Positions 1 to 10,461 of a stretch of DNA of 33,608 nucleotides are shown here, piece by piece. The notes beneath the pieces were generated by a model, which saw only the letters and a list, made by a program, of their open reading frames with translations, did no database searches and had not been told where the DNA came from. The stretch is from Suillus spraguei. Taxonomy: Eukaryota; Basidiomycota; Agaricomycetes; Boletales; Suillaceae. The position numbers and the translations under genes are program-made. Positions within the stretch are counted from its first letter, which is position 1; the number at the start of each line of letters is the position of its first letter. The stretch is taken from the NCBI GenBank assembly GCA_016800925.1, contig JABCPU010000637.1:1-33608 (forward strand). The letters run 5' to 3'.

Positions 1-120
1 CAAAGAGAAAATGAATAGGGGCACGTATGATTGTAACACTATCTAATACTTCTTCTACAACAAATTCTTCCTGATCGTCAACTATGTCAGGAGGTGGTCG
101 GGTGGGTTGAGAATGAGGGA
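1..120 (-). pseudogene. Chromodomain fragment of the gypsy polyprotein
   Basis: The minus strand from about position 110 down to the window edge reads EEFVVEEVLDSVTI followed by a few more residues, matching the start of the chromodomain consensus (E-[YF]-x-V-E-x-I-L-D). In chromoviruses this module follows integrase and is thought to steer integration to marked chromatin. The rest of the domain lies outside the window, so folding and stop codons cannot be judged. Confidence 0.6.
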
Positions 121-224
121 TCATTTGAGATGCATAGTATGGGTGAGTAATTGAACGTGAAAAACCGGATGGATCTGATAATTTGCCGGTAATTTCAATT
201 TATAGTTCACCTCGCCAATCTTCT

Positions 225-1404
225 CTAGTATTTCAAAGGGCCCAAGACGACGATCTGACAATTTTTGACTTGGACGACGTTGTTTAATGTTTTTGCGTCT
301 AGCCAGACTTTGTCTCCCTTTTTATACTGTGGTGCGTCTTTTACTCCTTTGTCATAGAACCGTTTCATTCGTTCATTGACTAGTTTCAAAGTATTTTCCG
401 CATCATCTCTTGCTTCTTTCATTTGATCCACTCTTTCATCGGCAACAGGAATACGGGAGTTGGAATTAGGAGATATCGTGAATTCTGGATTATATCCATA
501 TAGAACTTTGAAAGGGCTATGACCGGTGACTGTGACTGCGTTATTATGCGAGAATTCTGCAATCGGCAACCAAGATACCCAATCATTTTGTCTATAAGAG
601 GTAAACAGGCGTAAATATTGTTCAACTTCTTGATTTACGTTCTGTTTGTCCGTCCGTATGGGGATGATAGGCGGTCGAAGCAGACCATTTTGTGCCTAAT
701 CTTTTTGACATTTGTCCCATAAATTTCGATACGAACTGTGTTCCTCTATCTGAAATCACTTTCTTTGGTGTTCCATGATGTTTCCATACATTTTAAAAAT
801 AGCTCGGCAATTTCCTTCGAGTCTACTTCTTTATTGGTGGGAATGAAGTGTGCTTGTTTCGTAAATCGATCAACGACAACAAAAATGCTATCACACCCTT
901 CACTCTTTGGTAGGTCCACAATCAGGTCACATGTAATCGTTTGCCAAGGTCCTTCTGGAACTTCATTTGGCTGTAAAGGTCCCGTCGGTTTACTAGGATA
1001 GACCTTTGTTTGTCTGCAACGATCGCAACCATCTACATAGTCGTGAACACTTTTTGTCATCATTGGCCACCAATAGTTTCTGGAATCAATTCTAAGGTTT
1101 TTGGCACGTCCAGGATGTCCAGCGGTGGTGAGTCATGGAATAACTCTAAAATCTCTCGGTGGATCTCTCTTTATCATTTGAACATAGACCAATCTCAGAA
1201 TAACACCAATCCATCTTCAACATTCCATTCTTCGACTCCTCTACGCAATTGCACTGGTGCTGCTTTTAGCGTTTCTAGCGCTTTCATTACTTCAGGCTCT
1301 CGTTCTGTACATTGTCTAATCTTTTTCAGAAGAGATTTTTCTCCTTCTATAAGAACTTGGCCTCTTTTAGCAGCATTGATTTGAAAAAATTCCGGTTTAA
1401 GCAA
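225..1404 (-). pseudogene. Gypsy integrase, frameshifted
   Basis: Three open stretches on the minus strand give consecutive parts of a chromovirus integrase. Positions 1195-1404 hold the linker (LLKPEFFQINAAKRG-like). Positions 746-1063 hold the end of the zinc-binding region (CDRCRQTK) and the catalytic core with the first Asp in CDLIVDLPKS and the strand FVVVDRFTKQAHFIP. Positions 225-569 hold the core end and C-terminal region ([44 protein letters not shown]). Between 569 and 746 the frame is lost, and the region that should carry the second Asp and the Glu of the DDE triad is split over several frames. The protein cannot be made from this copy. Confidence 0.85.
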
Positions 1405-1427
1405 AAAGCGATCAGAATTGTCGTTTT

Positions 1428-2740
1428 CTACCCCCCCTCTGTGGTCTGATCTCCGAGACAGACATCGGCCTTATCATTGACTACACCAGGCTTATGTTGG
1501 AGTGTAAAATTCATACTCCGCCAGGAACAAACACCATCTGGCTTGCCTTCTGTCAATTTTTGACTTGTCATGAAATACTCGAGATTTTTATGATCGGTCC
1601 AGATCTCCACAGGATGAGGTGCTCCCTGCACATAGTGCCTCCACTCTTCTAATGCTCGAATGATTGCTAACAATTCTTTGCATGAATGTCATAATTTCGT
1701 TCTGCATCATTCATTGACTTCGAATAATAAGCGAACAGGATGCCATAGTCCATCTTCCATCTGTTGAGAAAGTACTGCACCAGATGCATAATCAGAAGCA
1801 TCGTCTCTATTCTTTTCTTTTTCTCACATCTGGCATTACTAGGAGCGGAGCTTCTGTGAATCGTTTCTTCAATTCATCAAATGCATGTTGTTGTTTCTCC
1901 GTCCATTCCATGGAACATCTTTTCTTAGCAAATCATTTCATTGGTCTGGCTATATCTGAGAACCCCAATATGAATCTTCGATAGAAGTTGGCAAAACCCA
2001 TGAATGCTTGTATGTCTTTTACGCATTTGGGAACAGGCCATTTCAATACTCCTTCTACTTTCACAGGGTCCATAGACACATTGCCTTTTTCCACAATCAA
2101 CCCTAAGAATTCAACTTTAGACTGTTCGAAACTACATTTCTCTGGTTTCAAGAACAGGTCGTTATTTTTAATCATTTAGAGTACTTCTTGCACGACTTTC
2201 TGGTGTTGCTCCTTATTTCCATTTGTAGAGACCAAGATGTCATCGAGGTAGACAATGACTGTCTTTCCATCAATGAGATCTCTAAATATTTCATTCATCA
2301 TGGTCTGGAAAGTTGCTGGAGAATTCGTCAACCCAAAATACATTATGGTTGGTTCATGGTGACCAAAAGGCATTTTGAAAGCTGCTTTCCACTCATCTCC
2401 TTCTTTCATCTGAATGTTATTGTATCCCCATTGTACATCCATTTTGGAGTACATCACGGCACCAGTTAAAGCATCAATTAAATCTTGAGATCTCGGTAAA
2501 GGGTATGCATTTTTAACTGTTTTCTCATTGAGCTTTCTATAGTCCATTACTGGCCGTAATTTGCCATCTTTTTTGGCCACAAAGAAGAAAGGTGCTGCAA
2601 CAGGAGATTGTGAATCTCTAATATGTCCTAATGCAGTTTCACTTTTAACCAATCTTTCAGTGTGTCCATCTCTTTGGGTGACAAAGGATACAGTTTTGCA
2701 TTCAGTGGAAGATCATTTTCATCTTTGAGATCTATCGCAT
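1428..2740 (-). pseudogene. Gypsy reverse transcriptase and RNase H, interrupted by stops
   Basis: The RT core (2176-2652) shows FFFVAKKDGKLRPVMDYRKL, the first catalytic Asp in YSKMDVQWGYNNI, and YLDDILV with the Asp pair. An in-frame stop near 2174 separates it from the RT thumb and connection (1933-2175: FLKPEKCSFEQSKVEFLG, FMGFANFYRRFI). Another shift near 1930 leads into RNase H, whose best part (1428-1673) shows LLAIIRALEEWRHY-like sequence and WTDHKNLEYFMTSQKL with its catalytic Asp. RT catalytic residues are still readable but stops and shifts prevent a full product. Upstream, 2653-2740 reads LYPLSPKEMDTLKDWL, the usual entry into RT, in another frame. Confidence 0.9.
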
Positions 2741-2902
2741 GATCCCACTTCTTTCTTTCAGGAAATCTCTTTGATTCCTCTTCTGAGAATACACCCAGGT
2801 AATGTGAAGCCAGTCTGGAACCATTTCTTCTACAGACTTTTTCTTCTTAGTAGCTTCCTCTGCTACTTTCTGCTCCGTGGTGGTAGAAGCTTTATATCTA
2901 AT

Positions 2903-3499
2903 TCATTCATTCTTTGGACTATCTTCATCTTCTATTTCCTCAACCATCACCCTCTTCTTTGCCATGCCTTCATTGTCATCTTCCTCTTCCATGGGAATCA
3001 GATCTGGCAAGTCACCCTGTTTTTGGGTTTTATGTTTTTCTCTATTTTTTTGTCTTTTTTCTTTTTTAGTCTCACACTTGACTAGGCATTGTGTAAGAGC
3101 AAATCGTCCTGTGTTCCAATCAATTTCCAGATTATGGTACCTTAGCCAATCTATACCGATAATGACATCATCGCTTCCTAGATCTGTAACCATGAAGGCT
3201 GCTGTGTCTTCTTCATGATCTCTGATCTTTAGTCCTATTTCAGCAAATTTTGTCATAGCTCCAGCAGCATTTAAAGAGCCATCAATGTTCTTGACTGGTA
3301 TGGGACGCAATAATTTACGACACTGAACATCATTGTTCTTCACAAATCTTTCACTTATAAATAATGTTGATGCACTGCAATCCACAAGTGCTTTTATGTC
3401 TGCTTGTCTGTTCTTTCCTTTCAGTGTAACAGGAATATAAAAATGCTCTGATTTAGATCGTATATACACTTCCGTTACATCTGAAAATCTAGAAAGCAT
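2903..3499 (-). pseudogene. Gypsy retroviral-type aspartic protease, active site altered
   Basis: The 198-aa open stretch has the protease layout of chromoviruses: a strand before the catalytic loop (ADIKALVDCSASTLFIS), then the flap region, then VIIGIDWLRYHNLEIDW, the conserved Ile-Gly-x-x-Trp-Leu-x-x-His block. The catalytic loop should be D-[ST]-G-A; here it reads D-C-S-A, so the Ser/Thr and Gly that shape the site are lost. The C-terminal part is rich in Lys and Glu (KKEKRQKNREK) and lies before RT, as in related elements. The altered loop fits a dead copy. Confidence 0.75.
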
Positions 3500-3549
3500 A
3501 GAGAATCAATTGTTCGGGTCTAGGTCCACAGACTCTGACTTCAACCCTT

Positions 3550-3960
3550 CTAAAAACCCTTGCCTTCTTTGGAGGACAGCCAGTCCTTGAACCATTTGGG
3601 CGCAGATTCTTCTTCAGCAGACAATGCCTTCACTTGCGCTGGTTTCGGCGCTTCTTTACAGTTCCTAGCCATGTGGCCTTCTCCACCGCATCTATAGCAT
3701 TTGAAAGCACCAGGCTTTCCTTGCGGTTTAGGAGCATTCTTTTGCTTCCTGGAGTCAACATCCATAGCGTCACTGTTACTGGGACCAGCCCTTGATGAAG
3801 AAGGAACTCTGCTGTTAGACTTTGGAGTCCACCAGGTGTTTCGCTTCTTCTCTGCGTCCAACTCTTCAAAGTTTTGCCCAATTTCTACTGCTCTTTCAAT
3901 CATTTTGTTGAAAGTGTTCTTGTCTTTGAGCGCAACATGAGCGAGTTGTTCTTTGATCTG
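3550..3960 (-). pseudogene. Gypsy gag, C-terminal part with CCHC zinc knuckle
   Basis: The minus strand shows IKEQLAHVALKDKNTFNKM, then MIERAVEIGQNFEELDAEKK, a Ser/Pro-rich linker, and a retroviral zinc knuckle CYRCGGEGHMARNC (C-x2-C-x4-H-x4-C), the nucleic-acid binding motif of gag. A stop occurs just upstream (LRLKF then TGA near 3975). The N-terminal half of gag resumes only beyond 4946, so the two halves are separated by a foreign insert. Confidence 0.8.
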
Positions 3961-4011
3961 GGTTTGTAGACCAGATCAGAATTTGAGGCGAAGGTTGTTG
4001 TAATGAACATA

Positions 4012-4946
4012 TTGGCGCTGGGCTTAAAACCCCATCTTTTGACACTCGTCTCATGTCTACAGGAGTTATCACTTGTCCATGGCCATCTTACCCCTTTAGC
4101 ATTACTGGTGGCATCCCACGTTTACCACACACCATACTGACTACCGCACCTCGTTCCATGTACCGATGTCCTTCCATGTCCTTGCCACATCCGCATAGCT
4201 CCATTTGGTGTGTCGTTTGTTTTATGTTCATCATCACTGATTCCACAGCAAGCGTTATTACATGTTGCCTCGTGCTACATTTACATATGGTGGTTACTAC
4301 AGTTGAGCGCTACTGATCTCGCCTAGAGCATTCTGAGTACATATGATTTAGGATATAAGCACCGCATACCCCACACGATACAGTACCTGATTTTACACCA
4401 TTGCACGTACTATAGGTCAGGATTATTGTCTAGCTCTGGATCTACCCAGTAGTGGAAATAGTCTTTAAAGTTTCCTTATCGCTCGTTAATCCATCACACT
4501 CGTTCTCCATTATCGCTGGCATACCACTGGACTTTTGACTGTTATTTTGACTGAACTTCTCATGCGCCACTACTTTACCGCTGAAAGTACTGCAGCTTTC
4601 TTTACTGTTTCTTTGCACTGCTCGCAACTTTACCGTTACTGCTGATATCATCGCTCAACATCGCTTGCTCGACGCAACTGTTTCTGATTATATCTTGACC
4701 ACAGTAGCACCGCTACATACGACGCTAGTTCCGGCGGCATCATCACTAACTGCGGCAACTTACTGCAGACCAAGACACTTCATTTGCACATAAGTTTGAC
4801 TCAAACTTGACCATACTAATAGGCATCCCCCTTTAGGGTCAAACACTCTTGTTTTTACAAGTGAAGCAGACTAGACAGAGCGCAAGACTCACATACTAGC
4901 TTAGGCCGTGGTTTATCTACAGCCCAGGTTAGGTTGTATCTTTACA
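4012..4946. other. Insert of about 0.93 kb splitting gypsy gag
   Basis: On the minus strand the gag reading frame runs to SDYG near 4946 and resumes as YVHYNNLRLKF near 4010; nothing in between resembles gag. The two ends share a short imperfect inverted motif (CTGGGCT followed by an A-rich stretch and CC), which hints at a non-autonomous DNA transposon, but I could not define the exact ends or a clear target-site duplication. No coding capacity is visible. This region has more CpG than the surrounding retrotransposon, which suggests a different or younger origin. Confidence 0.45.
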
Positions 4947-5545
4947 CCGTAATCTGAGAAGTTTGTAAAGACTGACTTCTGTTTGAAAGATGCAACATAT
5001 TCTGGAACAGTGCTAGAGCCTTGCCTAAGGGTCTCTAATTCTCTGATAGCCTTCGCTTCTTTGTTCTCATCTTTGAACATGCATGAGAATTCTCCTAAGA
5101 AGTCTTGGAAGACTAATGTTCCTTCAGCTTGTTGCTTAACATAAGGTTCTGCCCATTTTCCAGCATTTCCCTTTAAGTAAGACAACAGAAGACTGAGGTG
5201 TTGTTGTTGCATTGCATTGGGATATTGGGTGAGGTAGAGAGATACTTGTGCCAAGAATGTTTTGATATCAATGGAATATTTTTCTCCAGTGAACTCCATT
5301 GGTTTAGCTATCTTGGGAGCTCCTCCAGGTTTTGTAGACTCCTTCGCTTTCATTTCTGCAATTTCTTCTTGTTGCAAGTGAAGTTGTACCTGTAGGTCTT
5401 CATTTTGCTCCGATAACTCTCCATTTTGTGTTTGGAGTCATTGTATTTGTTCGTTCATTGGAGTGATTGCCTGTTGTACCATGGTTTGGATGTATCGTGC
5501 CAATTCTTCAGCATTGTAGGTGACAGGGTTGGTAGGTTCAGACAT
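4947..5545 (-). pseudogene. Gypsy gag, N-terminal part
   Basis: A start at 5545 opens MSEPTNPVTYNAEELARYI, followed after 35 codons by an in-frame TGA (5438-5440) and then the same frame continues: a short coiled-coil-like stretch, IAKPMEFTGEKYSIDIKTFL, and the capsid-like block AEPYVKQQAEGTLVFQDFL, EFSCMFKDENKEAKAIREL, VPEYVASFKQ. This is the usual chromovirus capsid layout. The frame breaks off at the 0.93-kb insert. The stop plus the insert make this a remnant. Confidence 0.75.
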
Positions 5546-5699
5546 TGTGCCAGTTGTATTCTGGAACCTGATTCACTGATGTCTGTGGTTGACTAGTCAT
5601 CACGGTCAACCTGAATAGGAAAGATGATGAAAAGGAGATGGGAAAAGAAGTATGTAAAATGGAAAACTGAGCGGTCCCTGATATCTGATCAGATCTACC

Positions 5700-6588
5700 A
5701 CATACTCAGGTCCTAAAGGGTTCTTTAATCAACCCAACTAGGTGCTTCCCTATTTACTTAACTAGGAAAACTATCGTAAAGGTTTTTGTGATCTTCCAAG
5801 TGGGAAAAGTTATCTCAAGGGACATGGTGCTCTTCCAGCTAAAGCTTACAAGCAACCAGTCTATCTTGGACAACAAGGCAATTCCACTAAATACTCAGAA
5901 GAAGACTAGACCTTCTATCGTACGAAGAGAAGTTATCGTAAAAGGAAACTATAGTAGAGCTCAGCAGGCAGGGTCTTGGGCCAGCACTGAGGTCACAGAT
6001 CGAACACCTAATGTTGCTTGTCCACTGTCTACTAGCAGCAGCAATGTAAGGCTGGGCCTGGTAGAGGTCTACTAACTACAAAAAACTATTGGTATGAAGT
6101 GTGCTCAAATGAGCAAAGGGGAGAAGAAGATCACAACTTTTTTAGGGTTGGGCAAGACAAAATGTTTTGTACTGGCCTCCAAGTGCAAGTGCCTTTAGAG
6201 ACATGTACAGAAAGATGATAAGAGACTTCTAAGAGTCGTCTGCAATGGTACTATCGTTGAAGAGGAGTCTAGAAGAAAAGTGTGCAGCGGTATGCGAGTC
6301 GGAGTCTCCTAAAGTTCAAACCTAATGTCACAACCCACAAACAAATTAACACAAGGGCAGAGACTAGGACTCAAACTAAAGTTATCACAAGAAAAGAGAG
6401 GAGCAAAGACATCTTGAATTGCTACAGTTGTAGATACAAGAGGTTTGAACTGAAGAACTACTACAGCGAAACTAGTTAACTATATACACATATTGAAACT
6501 GAGATATAAACTGAGTCTGAAACTACTAGCCAATCATATAATAAAAGTGAGAATCATATGATGTGATAGTTGTGACATTGTTATGACA
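5700..6588 (-). repeat. Putative 5' LTR of the gypsy element
   Basis: This non-coding stretch lies directly upstream of gag on the element's strand. Its outer end starts with TGTCATAACAATGTC on the minus strand, a common start for fungal gypsy LTRs, and a TATA-like TATATAG lies at about 6482-6488 on that strand. The inner boundary and primer-binding site are not clear. The region is poor in CpG. The partner LTR lies outside the window, so identity as an LTR is inferred from position and composition. Confidence 0.4.
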
Positions 6589-6610
6589 TCATTTTCTAGA
6601 AGGTTCTAAG

Positions 6611-6656
6611 ATCACGTGATATTATCTTATCTTATCTTATCTTATCTTATCTTATC
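6611..6656. repeat. Palindrome ATCACGTGAT followed by (TTATC)7
   Basis: A perfect 10-bp palindrome containing CACGTG (6611-6620) is followed after one base by seven exact copies of TTATC (6622-6656). It sits between the putative gypsy LTR edge and the fragment of the WD40-TPR paralogue. This is a simple repeat; a role for the CACGTG core (bHLH-type site) is possible but not supported by context. Confidence 0.9.
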
Positions 6657-6894
6657 TGATAGCATCATAGAAGATCTCTTCATCTTCATCAGAGAGTTCA
6701 GTTAAAGAAGCAGGTATAGGGATTTCAATGGGGTTAGGGTTTATCTTAGTGCTGGGTTTAGATGCTTTAGGGAAATTGAGGAAAGAATAATGGTTTGTAT
6801 TTGGAATTCGTGACAATATGTGAAGGTCGCAAGATTCAGTGTTAATGTATGGATCAGGACCTGACTGTGTTAAGAACACAACACTAACTTCCAC
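6657..6894 (-). other. Unassigned stretch beside the broken paralogue
   Basis: On the minus strand the frame running out of the paralogue's exon-5 equivalent stays open to 6652 and ends in TELSDEDEEIFYDAIR. The part nearest 6894 still resembles intron 5 of the intact paralogue (donor GTTAGT, then a diverged copy). The acidic tail has no counterpart in the intact gene and may be a fragment of another element. I do not recognise it. Confidence 0.3.
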
Positions 6895-8560
6895 AATTTG
6901 ACAGGCAAGAGTATCGGCATTGGGACAAGTGGTAGCTAGGTCTTGGACGCGCATGATTGCCTCATCATGCTCATTTGCATTGAAAAGGGCGATGGCCTGA
7001 CAGCCCCCATGTAAGCAGCGACTACATGAGCCAAAAATGACACACCTTAATCAAGAGTAGGAGATGTGTTTTCTTGAGGTTTGCGTCCACAAACATGAAC
7101 CCAAGGTCGAATGCTTTCATCGCATTCTGGAACTGCCTCTTACCACAAAGAGCGATGTCCTTGGAGATACAGCCTATCAAGGATGGCTGAATTCTGATGC
7201 TTTATATTGCCTTGTAAGATAGCTGGTGTTCAAAACGTCGCAATGAGCCAGTGTATCTCACCTTGAGTGCATCATCAAGTGCATGGTCCCAGTGGGCTTT
7301 TCTCACCATAATAAACAAGTGATTCGTGCAAGAGATGTAGTCGTTACTATCAGAATTAATCTCTGTCAACAGCAGACAAGTCTCCAGTTATGCATGCATT
7401 GCGGACTGTCATGTTGATGGCAAGGATCTGCATCACACATGTTCAGATCTTGTAGTAACAATCAAGGCTGAAAACATGCCTCGCAAGCAGACTGTTGAGC
7501 CTTGACATCAAGATCCAGAATCAATGTGCAAAAAGACCAGCAAAGGACAGGAGCTCACATTATCTGGCACTTGTTCCTTTGGGATGTCTTCCCATAATGC
7601 ATCCTTGGAGAAAATGAGGTGATGAAGGGATGGAAAATTAACAGAAACTTACATCTGATGCTTGGCCCTTGAGAATGTGCTCCAGGAAAGGTACTGTCCA
7701 CATCTAAATCATTTTATTACCTCCTCCACTTAGGATGTGCTTGCCATCTATGGAGAAGGTGACATAATACACTGCACAGGGGTGCTTGAGTATGACAATG
7801 ATTCTTCGATATGAAAGCCACAAAACGCGAACTTGGTAGTCCTCAGATGCGGATTTGAGATGGTGCCAGATGGGTTCCAGGCAATCCAGAAGATAGTCCT
7901 AGTATGGACCTTGCAGGGTTCACCATCCAGGTTGAAGAATCCCATATCCATATGGTGGGATCACATACATCACCAGCTGAGACAAGCTGTTTTCCATCAG
8001 GCATCCATGCAAGTGAGTAATTCAATGCTCTGTTGAACGCAGAATGATCTGGGAATTTTGCAATGTGTCTGGATTCCATATTTGGATATCTGTAGATGTT
8101 GTGATGGCAAGATATTCACTACCACAAATGATTGGATCTCCTTCCACCCGCCATGCTTTCATATTCCAGAGCTCTGTAGTGTTGTCCCACAAGCCACTCG
8201 CCATCATTGTGCAGTCTGGGGAAAAATCAAGTGACCTTATGCAGTTGAACTTGACGTGGACTTTGATGGGTTTTTCGAGAGATTCACTGTCTCTGTTCCA
8301 AGTGATGAGTTCTCTGCCAAAATCACTGCTTGATACCCATTGCCCGTCTCTTGATACCGCAAGTGCTTGTACTTTATCGTGGTGTCCTTCCATTTTCTTC
8401 AACACCACACTGTCTTCCAAGTCCTACAAACGAAGTGTCTTGTTGCCTAAGTCCATCAACATACAGCATCTATTGGTGAAGACTGTGACTGCCCTTCATG
8501 ACCTTTAAATGTTTGAGTAGCCATGGTGATTTGCATGGTAGGCTGTTCTTCTGCTCTCAT
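6895..8560 (-). pseudogene. Decayed WD40-TPR paralogue, truncated before the HET part
   Basis: This is a diverged copy of the first half of the intact gene at 16,284-20,627. The start Met (8560) aligns with Met 20627. Exon and intron lengths match one to one: intron 1 (7604-7652) 49 nt, exon 2 (7559-7603) 45 nt, intron 2 (7428-7558) 131 nt, all equal to the intact gene. WD40 pieces are readable (LITWNRDS, SLDFSPDCTMMASGLWDN, IQIWNPDT, PDGKQLVSAGD). Breaks are many: most of blade 1 is lost, about 30 nt are missing in blade 4, exon 3 is 14 nt short, and the intron-3 acceptor AG has become AA. The copy stops after the exon-5 equivalent, so no further TPR or HET sequence is present. Much of the divergence is loss of CpG. 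Confidence 0.9.
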
Positions 8561-8750
8561 TTTGAAGTTTGCAGGGTCTGTGGCACCAGAGACAGTCGTT
8601 GAATAGCATTGTATACTATTTTGTTTTCTGTGCTAACCAAGGCACAAGGCTAGCGCAGAAGTTAGTCTATGCATGAGTAAGCAATGTGGTGCAGGGTTCC
8701 TTGTCTCTTACCAAGTCAGTCATGTGTCAGTCGTCTAGCGCAGTCGACCT

Positions 8751-10357
8751 GTGCATCCATTTCTCTCTGCTTTTCTCATTCTTTCGCAAACTTTGAGCCT
8801 TCAGACCATGCCACTCATAGCTGAAGACCCCAACCTTGCCGTTATTCCAGACTTTAGAACAGAAGAACACACCGCAGCTTGGGCTCATCTCACCAATGAT
8901 ACAATTGATGATGACCAAGCAGCCAAACTTCTAGCTAACCTTTGGACCATACAGAACCAAGCCGACAGGCGGCATTGGACCACCAGGCTTGAAGAAGAGA
9001 GATGCGCAGCTGAGGCAAACCGCAGGCTAGTAGCCGAGGAACAAGCCGAGCGCCGCCGGATAACCCCTGAAGAGCAAGAGGCAGCCCTCGCTGAGGAATG
9101 AAAGAAGAATAAGTCCAAATATGCTCCAGTATGAGATGCTGATGTACCTTCCAACCCTGTCATTCTCCCTTGCCAATATGCAGTTTGGAAGATGATATCA
9201 GGTGACTACTGCGAGCTATTCTACTTCACCAACAGTGGACTCGAAGAAGCAGCTCTCTTGTCCTTCTCTGCTGATTCTGACACCCTCATAATGATGACTT
9301 CCACAGACGGATCCCACAAGTGGATCCCAGCAGGTGCCACACGCGATCCGAAAGCACAAGTGCTGAAAGACGAGAACCTAACCTGGGAACATTTTAACGA
9401 AGCAGCGCCTTGCATGATAGCCACCATGAATGAAAATGACTGGCCAGCAGATAGGGTAGACATGCACATAGCTTTTTGGTCCACCTTACAGAACCATTGC
9501 TGGCGCCATACCTTTGATGCACACAAGCAATGTGCACTGTTACTTTACCAAGCTCAACAGAGGCATCGCTGGCACCTCTCTGCAGGCAGCTGCAACAGTT
9601 GGTCACTAGCAAGAATCAATCAATCCCTCCTTGACAAAGCCCATGAAGAAGTGTTTAAGCAGTTCAGGATTCAGCAACTGGCAGTGGCAATACAGGTATG
9701 TACCTCATTCCTTTAATCGATGCTTCTGCTTGCTCATAAACTTGGCCCTCGTTCATCTTCCTCCTCCCTCTTCCCCCCAACCTTACCACCCTGTTTGGCA
9801 ACACATCCAAACCAACCCCCCCGGGCAACATGTCCTGCACGGCTCAGACTGGCTTTCATCATGCACCGCCCACCTTGTCCACGTGCCACCCCACTCATGG
9901 CATATCACATGCCAAACTGACACTCCCTGTCGCACTACACCTGTCAGCCCCACGCTACAGTCTCCTCATTACCCAGCACAGCCAGACCCCAGAGTCATCA
10001 CGCTACCAGTGGGCAGAAACGCTCGCCCTCACCACCCAGCGCAGACCAAGCAAAAGGGCCAAACCCTCCCGGCCTGGCCCCCACCTTGGACCACTTCCCT
10101 GCTGTGCAGTCTGCCTCAGCTGCAACCCGCACCACACCATTGACTGCCCAGCTACCCGCACTTGGGATGGGCAGCACGAAACCATATCTGAGCGCGTCAA
10201 CAAAGCACTCTGGACCAGGACTGGGAAGCTACTCTGCACTGCCTGGCAGAGAGAGGAAGGCTGTGACAGCCCCAAGCATGATGCTCGCCACATCTGCTCA
10301 AGCTGTGGAGCCGTCACCCATGGAGCCCAGAGCTGCCCTCAAGCTCAGGCGATTTAG
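8751..10357 (+). pseudogene. Gag-like ORF of the tyrosine-recombinase element
   Basis: The frame from 8751 runs through MPLIAEDPNLAVIPDFRTEE, an Arg/Glu-rich coiled-coil-like segment (residues about 80-115), and after two in-frame TGA codons (9099 and 9132) continues with YCELFYFTNSGLEEAALLSF, WEHFNEAAPCMIATM and FWSTLQNHCWRHTFD to 9716. After a frame change, 9830-10357 carries a Pro-rich stretch and a double Cys cluster (CCAVCLSCNPHHTIDC ... CDSPKHDARHICSSCG), a probable nucleic-acid binding region. Both TGA codons sit where CGA (Arg) would fit the local sequence. Function as a gag is inferred from position, composition and Cys motif. Confidence 0.7.
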
Positions 10358-10461
10358 ACCACTCACACCCTACAAAGCAGAAGCATGGGCCAAGGAACAA
10401 CAAGCAGCAGGTCCTCCTACCATGCTTCGCCAAGATCCTCATTGGTCTTGAATCTGGTTTT

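Larger units (their letters stand above)
1..6588 (-). mobile_element. Degenerate Ty3/gypsy LTR retrotransposon (chromovirus), cut by the window edge
   Basis: Read on the minus strand, the domains come in the order gag, zinc knuckle, aspartic protease, reverse transcriptase, RNase H, integrase, chromodomain, which is the Ty3/gypsy order; a chromodomain after integrase marks the chromovirus lineage. The 3' end lies beyond position 1. The coding region is broken into many frames with in-frame stops, and gag is split by an insert, so this is a dead copy. A plausible 5' LTR edge is the TGTCATAAC on the minus strand ending at 6588, but I could not confirm the second LTR or a target-site duplication. 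Domain order is seen directly; the exact left and right limits are inferred. Confidence 0.85.

Noticed and set aside
5788..6479. Two short plus-strand frames (95 and 65 codons)
   Set aside because: They lie in the putative LTR and have no motif; the region is non-coding in gypsy elements.
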